Shown here: positions 23,676 to 31,368 of the stretch, piece by piece
How the letters are laid out: each line of letters begins with the position of its first letter
Numbering within the stretch: the stretch's first letter is position 1
Assembly: GCA_016215115.1 (NCBI GenBank)
Contig: JACRLN010000002.1
Span: 1 to 64,000 of the forward strand
DNA: 64,000 nt
Source of the DNA: Nitrospirota bacterium
GTDB lineage: Bacteria > Nitrospirota > Thermodesulfovibrionia > UBA6902
Direction: 5' to 3'
The notes under the pieces: generated by a model
The model's input: only the letters and a program-made list of their open reading frames with translations
What the model was told of the DNA's origin: nothing
Databases searched by the model: none
Made by a program: the position numbers and the translations under genes

Positions 23676-25333
23676 TTTTTGATGTCTTTCCTTGTCTTAA
23701 TCCTTTTTTCATTCTTCCGTCCTCCGGCCTTCGCCTTTGCTTCACTTTTCTTTCCCTCGCCTTCTACGCTTAACTCATCCCCCTGCCCTTCGCCTTCTGC
23801 CTTTAACTCATCCTTCTGCACACTGTCTTCTGCCTCAACTTCTTTATCCTTTTTTGCAGAAATAACCACCTCTGCACTAAGTCTAAACTGTTCCTTATCA
23901 CCTGTTTTTTTAACAGGGCCTGCAAACGTTACTTTCTCAAAATATGGAGAATCTTCCAAAATGGGTATGAGCGTTGAAGCTGAAGACGCATAACCGCTTA
24001 GAATCAAATCCCCTATTCCCTTCTTTTTATCCTTTATATCAAAAGTTTTATATTCGAGATTTGTTATCCACGCATCTTTTGGTAATAAACCTGCAAGTTC
24101 AGCAAGTATCTCAAGCGTCGTCTCGTTACTTTTCAGTTTGCGCAATAAGTCAATTTGATTCTTCAGTTCGTTGGTATCAGAAGAAAGTTTTTCAACTGTA
24201 GCTATCATAGGTGCATTATTTTTCAGTTCCATCTCTATCTTTGTCAGATATCTCTTTTTCTTAACAGCCTCAGTCGTAAAAATTCCGGTAACAAGAACAA
24301 GTATCAAAACAAGAAATATCCTTGTGCTCAAAGGGAATAATTTTCTCGTTTCATATTCCATCTTGTGCGGAAGAAGGTTAACGGTATATGTTGCCACTCC
24401 AAGCCCGGCAAAACATGCGCCAACAGAAGACGCAAGCATATTTATCTCTGCTTTGTCAGTTTTTCTTGAAAAATCCGAGACCTTATCAAGTGATATAACG
24501 TTAACTCCAAGTTTTTCCTTTAAGTCATTTGAGATATCAGCAGCGGAAGATAAATCACCCGCAAGTATTAATGTATTAAAACGATCTATTGAAAGTCTGG
24601 ACTGCAGCTCGGCCAGGTATTCAGAGATTTCAATTGAAAATGTCTGCATTGTCTGAAAAGAGAAGAATCTCTGATGGTTACAGAGCCCATCTTTTATTAC
24701 AGATAAACTTGCATGCAGTTTGTCAAAGTAAAGGCAAATATTTGTTTCTCCTTTTTTCCCTATAACTTTCGATTTCCGGACAATCCCTATCATTTCCTGT
24801 AAACCGCCCGCGGAAACACCACTCAACTCTATCGTATTTAACACTGCAAACGATGAAGGAACAACAGCATCAGGTCTCAGGGAAAGTTTTTCAAGGTAAT
24901 CTTTTATATAGTCCATTTTCCCTTTGTAAACAGCTACAAACACAACCGAATACATCGCGCCCTTTTCATCAAGCACAAGAAAATCAACGGACACTTCCTC
25001 AATATTAAAGGGGATATGACGCTCTATTTCAAACCGCATTAAATTTGAAAGAGCCTCCCTGCCTTTCCCCTTTACTGATGGAATTTCAGTAAATTTGGTA
25101 ATAGCCCACCTGTCAGGTACACTCACAAATACTTTATCCGGAGTTGCACCCCGCTGACTGATGTATTCACGAATCTCTGCAAAAGTGCTGTCATCGTTCT
25201 TTAAAGGGAAAGCGGATGAGGAAAGCAGACTTATCCCTGACATATTATTTCTCAAATATGATATGACAAGGGTGTCTTCTTTAAACTCAACACCCAGAAA
25301 TGTTCCAAACAGTTTACCCAATAATGTTGTCAT
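23672..25333 (-). CDS. gspL: Type II secretion protein L (PilM-PilN fusion layout)
   Basis: The 553-residue product has a cytoplasmic actin-like PilM/GspL domain (residues ~10-320, starting GVEFKEDTLVISYL), one membrane helix near 340-360 (LSTRIFLVLILVLVTGIF) and a periplasmic PilN-type domain (LLPKDAWITNLEYKTFD near 430). The last 60 residues are highly charged low-complexity Lys/Glu/Gly sequence that looks like expanded repeats. It recruits the GspE ATPase. Its start overlaps the end of gspK by 20 bases. Confidence 0.82.
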   Translation of the reverse strand: MTTLLGKLFGTFLGVEFKEDTLVISYLRNNMSGISLLSSSAFPLKNDDSTFAEIREYISQRGATPDKVFVSVPDRWAITKFTEIPSVKGKGREALSNLMRFEIERHIPFNIEEVSVDFLVLDEKGAMYSVVFVAVYKGKMDYIKDYLEKLSLRPDAVVPSSFAVLNTIELSGVSAGGLQEMIGIVRKSKVIGKKGETNICLYFDKLHASLSVIKDGLCNHQRFFSFQTMQTFSIEISEYLAELQSRLSIDRFNTLILAGDLSSAADISNDLKEKLGVNVISLDKVSDFSRKTDKAEINMLASSVGACFAGLGVATYTVNLLPHKMEYETRKLFPLSTRIFLVLILVLVTGIFTTEAVKKKRYLTKIEMELKNNAPMIATVEKLSSDTNELKNQIDLLRKLKSNETTLEILAELAGLLPKDAWITNLEYKTFDIKDKKKGIGDLILSGYASSASTLIPILEDSPYFEKVTFAGPVKKTGDKEQFRLSAEVVISAKKDKEVEAEDSVQKDELKAEGEGQGDELSVEGEGKKSEAKAKAGGRKNEKRIKTRKDIKK

Positions 25334-26327
25334 TCCAGTAAATGATCTCCAGAGTATCGTCTTGTTTTTGAACTACTGTTTTAACTGTCCTTTTAATTGT
25401 ACCATCTGCATTTTTACCGGAAGATACAATACTGAAAAATTCGGGAACAACCTTGCTGCCGGCAGTCGGAACGTTTACCTGGCCTGCTTCTCTTTGAGCA
25501 ATGATATTATTTGCCTCGTCAGGGCCGAAAGCTGCTTCAAGAACAACTTTGGGAGCAGTCCATTTGTTTATTACACCTGAGCCATACACAGTGAAATATT
25601 TTACAATACCGTCAAACGTCTTGCCTTCATCATCTTTTTTGGAACCATAAAAAATTCCGGGGGTAATACCTTTAACAAGCAGCAGTTCTTCCGGTGAATC
25701 AAAGGGGCCGTCTTTGCTGCTGTAGGGCCTGTCCAGAGACTGGTAATAATCGTCTTCTGCGCCGTTTAACATATGAAGGTCATCGGTATCTCTCCAGTCA
25801 AAAATGGAATCAACGATTGTATCAAGCTCTGTGCTTTCAACGCCTGAATTCATGAAAATACTCCTTAACTGCTCTATTGTAGCGGTATTAAGATTCAGCT
25901 TGCCATTTTCATCAGTTATAGTATACTGATAATTTCCATTACCAAGATTGTATTTCCTTTCAGGAGATCCTTCTTCAGGATCAATAATCAGAATCTCACT
26001 CCCATCAACATACATTTTGGACATGTCTTTAGCATTAAGGATTTCAGCCTTTGCCTGTTGAATTCCTGCCAAAGCCAACTGGTATGCCTCCTCTTCTTCC
26101 TTGAAATTCCTTGTAATATTAATCTCAGTCCTCATTGAATATGAAAATTCTCCGACAATTGCTACGAGGACCACTATAACCCAGATTACAAGTATAAGAG
26201 CTACCCCGCCGGTCTGGTCTGTAAACAGACCCCCCTTAATTCCCTCCTTGTCAAGGGGGGATACAGAGGGGTTATCTTTATTCTCAGATATCTTCTTGTG
26301 TTTTCTCAGGCTCTGAACCTTCATCAT
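25314..26327 (-). CDS. gspK: Type II secretion minor pseudopilin GspK
   Basis: The 337-residue protein is the large GspK pseudopilin that caps the pseudopilus. After an unusually long leader comes the prepilin segment GGVALILVIWVIVVLVAI near residues 40-57. The GspK globular domain follows, with DENGKLNLNTAT, SIFDWRDTDD (near 185) and the calcium-region PFDSPEELLLVKGI. The leader contains the sequence NPSVSPLDKEGIKGG, which is the translation of a C-rich palindromic repeat (26230-26273). The start lies 44 bases inside gspJ; ATG 26324 is equally possible. Confidence 0.88.
   Translation of the reverse strand: MMKVQSLRKHKKISENKDNPSVSPLDKEGIKGGLFTDQTGGVALILVIWVIVVLVAIVGEFSYSMRTEINITRNFKEEEEAYQLALAGIQQAKAEILNAKDMSKMYVDGSEILIIDPEEGSPERKYNLGNGNYQYTITDENGKLNLNTATIEQLRSIFMNSGVESTELDTIVDSIFDWRDTDDLHMLNGAEDDYYQSLDRPYSSKDGPFDSPEELLLVKGITPGIFYGSKKDDEGKTFDGIVKYFTVYGSGVINKWTAPKVVLEAAFGPDEANNIIAQREAGQVNVPTAGSKVVPEFFSIVSSGKNADGTIKRTVKTVVQKQDDTLEIIYWNDNIIG
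26230..26273. repeat. C-rich palindromic repeat inside gspK
   Basis: CCCCCCTT...TTGTCAAGGGGGG is a palindrome of the 8628-8770 family. On the minus strand it is read as SPLDKEGIKGG within the GspK leader. Confidence 0.65.
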
Positions 26328-26988
26328 CTTTTTCTCTGTCTAAACCAGCCGGGATATTAATAACAAAAGGCTGAAAATGAGATATATTAACCTTTATGGC
26401 AACTGGAACATCTTCTCCAAAATCCCATGATTCCTTCCATTCATCGTCATCGGGTGAAAGATAAGAAAATTGAAAATCCTCTATATTTGTATCTATTATT
26501 TCTTCTTTATCTTTATTATTAATATGTTCTTCAATTTTTTTGTCAGGCAGCAAACCTTCTCTGTACAAAAGAGCGCCGTCACTAAAAATATACTTGACCC
26601 ATTTGAATCCCCCGTATGATGAATCGGTAAGCGTCGTAACAAACGTTATAGAATCAGATTCACCTTTAAATACTACAACCTCTTCGTCTTTATCCTCCAT
26701 CTTTATTTTGTATGGATATAATGACTTAAGCTGTTGAGAAAATAAACTTGACAGCACTCGCAGCCGCTGAGCATCCTCTGTTTCTTTCTCCCCCTTCTCC
26801 CATGCCTGAATTCCAAGGCGAAAAGCGGCGCCGATTATCACAGTAATAATACTCAAAATAGCTATTGATATGATAAGTTCAATAAGGGTGAAACCACCCC
26901 TTCGGGAATTCAAAATTAAGAATTCAAAATTCAAAGATAAGATATTTCCTGATTTTTTATTTATCATTCTGCATTCTTCATTCTTCAT
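26284..26988 (-). CDS. gspJ: Type II secretion minor pseudopilin GspJ
   Basis: The 234-residue product has a type IV-like prepilin signature RRGGFTLIELIISIAIL near residues 29-45, with Glu at +5, followed by the helix and a beta-rich domain (SYGGFKWVKYIFSDGALLYREG quoted in part near 125). The leader is long (about 30 residues) and reads MKNEECRMINKK...NFEFLILNS, which is repeat-derived. It overlaps gspI by 11 bases and gspK by 44. Together with GspI and GspK it forms the pseudopilus tip. Confidence 0.87.
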   Translation of the reverse strand: MKNEECRMINKKSGNILSLNFEFLILNSRRGGFTLIELIISIAILSIITVIIGAAFRLGIQAWEKGEKETEDAQRLRVLSSLFSQQLKSLYPYKIKMEDKDEEVVVFKGESDSITFVTTLTDSSYGGFKWVKYIFSDGALLYREGLLPDKKIEEHINNKDKEEIIDTNIEDFQFSYLSPDDDEWKESWDFGEDVPVAIKVNISHFQPFVINIPAGLDREKDDEGSEPEKTQEDI

Positions 26989-27385
26989 TATCTTCTGAAA
27001 CCGCCTTTAACCCTACAAGTTCAACTGTACGGGGTTTTTTCAGCACATCATCCCATATAACTTTCACTTTTAATTGCAGCAGCTTAAATGGACCTTCCTT
27101 GGGTTCTTTGTAAGTTTCAACATTCGCCTCCCATTTAAAACCGTCATCAAAAGAACCTGAATCCTGTATAGGATCTATGAGTATTTCTTCCATTTTGTCT
27201 TTCGCATGGATGACAGCCCTGGAATAGTCGCATGAAGTCCTTGCAGCTCTAAGTCCGCCGGCAAATAACTGCATAACCATAACAAGGCTTATACCTAAAA
27301 TTGCAATTGCTATAATTACCTCAACAAGAGTGAACCCGCCCCTTCGGGAATTTGAAATTTGAAATTTGAAATTTGAAATTTTCAT
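26978..27385 (-). CDS. gspI: Type II secretion minor pseudopilin GspI
   Basis: This 135-residue pseudopilin carries RRGGFTLVEVIIAIAILGIS at residues 14-33 and a short globular part with WEANVETYKEP near residue 85. The leader (MKISNFKFQISNS) is identical in protein and DNA to that of gspH for about 46 nt, a sign of recent duplication or repeat insertion. The usual GspI size is 120-135. It lies 4 bp after gspH and overlaps gspJ. Confidence 0.87.
   Translation of the reverse strand: MKISNFKFQISNSRRGGFTLVEVIIAIAILGISLVMVMQLFAGGLRAARTSCDYSRAVIHAKDKMEEILIDPIQDSGSFDDGFKWEANVETYKEPKEGPFKLLQLKVKVIWDDVLKKPRTVELVGLKAVSEDNEE
27343..27385. repeat. AATTTGAAATTT leader repeat in gspI
   Basis: CCCTTCGGGAATTTGAAATT-type units, repeated every 9 bases, encode the prepilin leader of gspI. 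The same block occurs at 27851-27896 in gspH. Near-identity at DNA level argues for copying rather than selection on the leader. Confidence 0.7.
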
Positions 27386-27389
27386 TTTC

Positions 27390-27896
27390 TCAGCTCTCGC
27401 CCTGTTCTACCGCAACCTTCCCGGTTATCCGATTAACAGTTACAAAATAAAATTTTTCTTTCTGATTGCTCAGCTCAACTCTGCCACCGGTAGAATTCCC
27501 AATCGGAAAAAATTCAATAAATGAAGCCTCGGGGTCTCTGCCGGTCAAAGTAATTTGCAATTCTTCCGGAATAGATTTAACTAATACCTGCACGAATTTT
27601 TCATCATTATCTTTGCTGGTATTATCGGTGTATAGCTTGAACATTCTTCCATCCCTGTCAATAGAAAAACAGTAAGTCTTTTTTTCAGAGACTGCGTGAC
27701 TTCTTGCATATCTTAGAACTGCTGAAATTTCTTTTGCAAACGTCTTTAATCGATGATTGCCGGAAGTTCTGTTGATAGCAATACCGACAAGCCCGGTGGC
27801 AATTCCTATGATAAGGAGCACGATAATAAGTTCAATGAGGGTAAAGCCTTCCCTTCGGGAATTTGAAATTTGAAATTTGAAATTTGAAATTTTCAT
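27390..27896 (-). CDS. gspH: Type II secretion minor pseudopilin GspH
   Basis: The 168-residue pseudopilin begins with the same MKISNFKFQISNS leader as gspI, then RREGFTLIELIIVLLIIGIA and the GspH/FimT segment LRYARSHAVSEKKTYCF near residue 65. The globular end is beta-rich (FIEFFPIGNSTGGRVEL). The start abuts the gspG stop (one base apart). It forms the fibre below the I-J-K tip. Confidence 0.88.
   Translation of the reverse strand: MKISNFKFQISNSRREGFTLIELIIVLLIIGIATGLVGIAINRTSGNHRLKTFAKEISAVLRYARSHAVSEKKTYCFSIDRDGRMFKLYTDNTSKDNDEKFVQVLVKSIPEELQITLTGRDPEASFIEFFPIGNSTGGRVELSNQKEKFYFVTVNRITGKVAVEQGES
27851..27896. repeat. AATTTGAAATTT leader repeat in gspH
   Basis: This is the second copy of the 46-nt leader block of gspI, ending exactly at the gspH start codon. 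Confidence 0.7.
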
Positions 27897-28346
27897 CTAT
27901 TTCGTTGTCTTCCAGCTTAAAATATCTCCATTATCTCCTTCTCCGCCCTCGGCGTTATCAGCGCCATACGAATAAAGGTCATAATCACCATGCTTGCCAG
28001 GTGATTCATAATGGTATGGATTATTCCACGGATCGGCAGGAATTTCGGTCTTTTTCAGATATGGTCCATTCCATCCTTCACCGCCTGATACCTGTGTAAT
28101 TAGAGCCTCCAGTCCTTCAGCAGTTGTTGGATAACGGCCCACATCAAGGCGAAACGAATCAAGCGCTGTTCCAAAAAGTTCTACCTGGGCATGTGCCGCT
28201 TTTTTCTTGGCCTCGCCTATCCTGCCAAACATTCTCGGTACAACAAGCGCCGCTAAAAGACCGAGAATAATCATGACAACCATCAGTTCGATTAATGTAA
28301 AACCTCTCTGAGATTTTAAATTTTCCCTTCTTTTTTTATCGCTCAT
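27897..28346 (-). CDS. gspG: Type II secretion major pseudopilin GspG
   Basis: The 149-residue major pseudopilin has the prepilin site QRGFTLIELMVVMIILGLLA at residues 13-32 and the GspG signatures: RLDVGRYPTTAEGLEAL near 68, the PADPWNNPYHYESPG calcium-site loop near 104, and DLYSYGADNAEGGEGDNGD. The ATG at 28346 is chosen, since GGAGGG lies just before it and the alternative GTG overlaps that site. It is processed by a prepilin peptidase that is not in this window. Confidence 0.95.
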   Translation of the reverse strand: MSDKKRRENLKSQRGFTLIELMVVMIILGLLAALVVPRMFGRIGEAKKKAAHAQVELFGTALDSFRLDVGRYPTTAEGLEALITQVSGGEGWNGPYLKKTEIPADPWNNPYHYESPGKHGDYDLYSYGADNAEGGEGDNGDILSWKTTK

Positions 28347-28366
28347 GAAACCCTCCACTTATTAAA

Positions 28367-28426
28367 GTTTTCAGTTGTTAGTTGTCAGTTGTTAGACTAA
28401 AAACTGAAAACTAACAACTAATAACT
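28367..28426. repeat. AGTTGTTAG/CTAACAACT hairpin microrepeat
   Basis: Tandem AGTTGTTAGTTGTCAGTTGTTAG-like units are followed by CTAACAACTAATAACT, forming a hairpin in the gap between gspF and gspG. A near-identical block is at 63549-63606. Confidence 0.6.
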
Positions 28427-28429
28427 TTC

Positions 28430-29647
28430 CTAAAACGGCAATTCATTAATGCTGAATATCGCTGTGAGCATTGCTATGACAATAAATCCAACCAACATTC
28501 CCATGATTAGAATCAATGCAGGCTGAAGCAGCGAGAGAAGGCGTTTCACTGTGGTCCTCACCTCTAAATCAAAACGGTCTGCAATTTTGATTAACATCTC
28601 ATCAAGCCTTCCTGTTTCTTCACCGACTGTTACCATATGTATGGCAAGGGGAGGGAAGATATTACTATTTTTTAAAGGTTCTGAAAGCCCCTTCCCCTTT
28701 CTTACGGAATCTCTTACAGAAGAGACTATTTCGGATATTTTCTCGCTCCCTAAAGTGCCCTTCACTATCTGCAGTGCATTAAGTATCGGTACTCCGCTTC
28801 CAAGGAGGGTCCCAAAGGTCCTGGCGAAGCGTGAAACAGCGGTCTCTCTAAAAAGTTTCCCAAATATCGGAAGCCTGAATTTTAACCCGTCCCACGAACG
28901 CTTTCCGTCTTCACTACTGAGATACTTCCTGATTATTGATACAACAGCGGCAACTACGAGTAAAATAGCCCACCAGAATTTTACCAGCGTACTGCTTACA
29001 GCAAGCAGGATTATAGTCGGCAAAGGAAGATCGCGCCCCATATCAGAAAATATCTTCGCAAACTGGGGGACCACAAATGTCAACAGGACGATCACCGCAC
29101 CTCCGCCCACGAAAGCAAGAATAAGCGGATAAATAAGGGCTGACCGGACCTCCTCCTTTAGCCCCTCGGTATTTTCAAGATATACCGCCATGCGCGAAAT
29201 TGTATTCTCGAGAAATCCACCCGCTTCTCCGGCCTTTATCATATTTACATAAAACAGGGGGAAAACAGACGGATATTTCAATAATGAATCCGAGAAAGAC
29301 TTGCCCCCCTTCACCTGTGAAAGGATATCATTTATCATCTCCTTCAGTTTTACCTTTTCTGTCAGTTCCGCAAAAATTGAGAGTGATTTATCAAGGGTAA
29401 AACCGGCGTCGAGAAGCACCCCGATCTGATATGTAAAAAACATTATATCTTTAGTCGTGATTCTGTTCTTTACGGATGATAATAAGCGGCTTACAAAATT
29501 CTCACGCTTGACAACCCTGCTGACTTTTAACGGGTAGTAACCCATATCCTGGATGCGGTCAATGGCTAAACTTTCCGTTGCGACTGCAACGGTGCCTGTG
29601 ACTATTTCACCATCACGAGTTGTCGCCTCATAATAAAATGTTTCCAT
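28430..29647 (-). CDS. gspF: Type II secretion inner-membrane platform protein GspF
   Basis: The 405-residue polytopic platform protein has the usual layout: a cytoplasmic start (YYEATTRDGEIVTGTV), two cytoplasmic T2SSF domains (near 65-190 and 270-390) each followed by membrane helices, with GEAGGFLENTISRMAVYLE in the first and GEETGRLDEMLIKIADRF in the second. The last helix is PALILIMGMLVGFIVIAML. It starts within the gspE stop (TAATG), so it is translationally coupled. Confidence 0.94.
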   Translation of the reverse strand: METFYYEATTRDGEIVTGTVAVATESLAIDRIQDMGYYPLKVSRVVKRENFVSRLLSSVKNRITTKDIMFFTYQIGVLLDAGFTLDKSLSIFAELTEKVKLKEMINDILSQVKGGKSFSDSLLKYPSVFPLFYVNMIKAGEAGGFLENTISRMAVYLENTEGLKEEVRSALIYPLILAFVGGGAVIVLLTFVVPQFAKIFSDMGRDLPLPTIILLAVSSTLVKFWWAILLVVAAVVSIIRKYLSSEDGKRSWDGLKFRLPIFGKLFRETAVSRFARTFGTLLGSGVPILNALQIVKGTLGSEKISEIVSSVRDSVRKGKGLSEPLKNSNIFPPLAIHMVTVGEETGRLDEMLIKIADRFDLEVRTTVKRLLSLLQPALILIMGMLVGFIVIAMLTAIFSINELPF

Positions 29648-31368
29648 TACAACCCTTCCTGTGCAACCCTTAATACTTCTTCAATAGTAGTCACTCCCTC
29701 TTTAACCTTTTGCCACCCGCATTCCCGCAAAATTTGCATACCTTTAGATACCGCCTTCTGTCTGATTACATCTGAACTTGCTTTATCAAGGACCAATTGC
29801 CTGATCTCCAGGTCAACAACCATCAATTCAAAAATGCCTGTCCTGCCGAGGTATCCTGTGGATCTGCATTCTTCACATCCTGCGCCATGGTATGTAGTGA
29901 TGTCTTCATTAATTTCTATTTTATCAATGTACATCTGCTGAGGTTTAAATGGCTCTTTGCATTTTGGGCATATTACCCTCACCAGTCTCTGAGCAAGAAC
30001 GCCGATTAAAGAGGACGCTACAAGAAAACCTTCTATCCCCATATCAAGAAGCCTTGTTACTGCGCCTGGAGCATCATTCGTATGGAGGGTGCTGAAAACA
30101 AGATGCCCTGTAAGCGCTGAATGAATGGCTATATCGGCTGTCTCGAGGTCCCTTATCTCGCCGATCATGATAACATCAGGATCCTGACGTACAATATGTC
30201 TGAGCCCATTTGCAAATGTAAGCCCTATCTGGGGCTTTACATGTATCTGGTTTATACCGTCAATCTGGTACTCAATAGGATCCTCGATGGTTATAATCTT
30301 TTTGTCAGGAGAATTGATGTCATTCAATGACGCATAAAGCGTTGTTGTTTTACCGCTTCCGGTTGGCCCGGTGACAAGAATCATGCCGTAAGGGGTTGTA
30401 ATAAGCTTTTTATATTTCTTTAATATGTCTTCAGGAAAACCAAGATGTTCAAGAACGACAAGCGCTGTGCCCCTGTCCAGGATTCTCATGACAATGCTTT
30501 CCCCATAAATTGTAGGTATTGTAGAAACTCTGAGATCTATATCCCTCCCGGAAACCCTTAATTTTATCCTCCCGTCCTGGGGAAGTCTCCTTTCAGCAAT
30601 GTTAAGACGCGACATTATTTTTATTCTTGATATTACGGCAGCCTGTATTCGTCTCGGCAGGGATTCAATGTCGGTCAATGCTCCGTCTATCCTGTATCTT
30701 ACCTTGACATTGTTTTCAAAAGGCTCTATATGTATATCGCTGGTCCTGCTCTCCACTGCGCGGGTGATAAGCATATTAACAAGTTTAACAATAGGCGCTT
30801 CAAATGCCATGTCTCTGAGATGATGCACATCCTCATGTAATTCTATACCTTCTTCACCGGCTTCCTCCTCTCTCATACCTTCCATAATGCTTGTCATCTG
30901 GACATTGCTGCCAAAAAACTGCTCTATCGCCTCCATGATGTCCTTTTCACTGCTGAGGTATATTTCCAGAGACTTGTCAGTAAAACTTTGAAGCGTATCA
31001 AGAACATACTCGTTTAGCGGGTCGGATATTACAATCTTCAACACCGTGTCATTCATTCCGATAGGAACGAATTTATACTGCTTCATAAACTTCACAGTAG
31101 GATAGGAACCGGCTGGAACGACCTTTGGAAATTCCGAGAACTTCAGATATTTCAAACCAAACTGCAAGCTGAGCGCGTTAAACAAATCTTCTTCAGATAT
31201 AAAGCCAAGGTCTACAAGTATATCTCCAAGACGGCGCATATTGGCTTTATCCAGAGATGCCTGCTCCTTTAACGTAATCTCAAGTTTTTCGGGAGTTATC
31301 AGATTAAGATCAAGTAATATCTTACCCAACAAACCTGTTTTTTGTATTTTTACTGCTTCCTGGTTCAT
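29647..31368 (-). CDS. gspE: Type II secretion ATPase GspE
   Basis: The 573-residue cytoplasmic hexameric ATPase drives pseudopilus growth. It has the N1/MshEN domain (LLGKILLDLNLITPEKLEI, then LGDILVDLGFISEEDL), the Walker A GPTGSGKTTTLYASL near residue 335, the Asp box EDPIEYQI, Walker B MIGEIRDLETADIAI, and the His box STLHTNDAPGA. A zinc site uses two CxxC pairs (CPKC and CEEC) near 465-505. It overlaps gspD by four bases (ATGA). Confidence 0.95.
   Translation of the reverse strand: MNQEAVKIQKTGLLGKILLDLNLITPEKLEITLKEQASLDKANMRRLGDILVDLGFISEEDLFNALSLQFGLKYLKFSEFPKVVPAGSYPTVKFMKQYKFVPIGMNDTVLKIVISDPLNEYVLDTLQSFTDKSLEIYLSSEKDIMEAIEQFFGSNVQMTSIMEGMREEEAGEEGIELHEDVHHLRDMAFEAPIVKLVNMLITRAVESRTSDIHIEPFENNVKVRYRIDGALTDIESLPRRIQAAVISRIKIMSRLNIAERRLPQDGRIKLRVSGRDIDLRVSTIPTIYGESIVMRILDRGTALVVLEHLGFPEDILKKYKKLITTPYGMILVTGPTGSGKTTTLYASLNDINSPDKKIITIEDPIEYQIDGINQIHVKPQIGLTFANGLRHIVRQDPDVIMIGEIRDLETADIAIHSALTGHLVFSTLHTNDAPGAVTRLLDMGIEGFLVASSLIGVLAQRLVRVICPKCKEPFKPQQMYIDKIEINEDITTYHGAGCEECRSTGYLGRTGIFELMVVDLEIRQLVLDKASSDVIRQKAVSKGMQILRECGWQKVKEGVTTIEEVLRVAQEGL

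Noticed and set aside
27343-27896. Possible CRISPR-like or tandem array from the AATTTGAAATTT repeats
   Set aside because: The units are 9 bp without spacers and encode prepilin leaders; there are no cas genes.
28551-29132. 193-codon open frame antisense to gspF
   Set aside because: It is a codon-bias shadow of gspF with no domain pattern.
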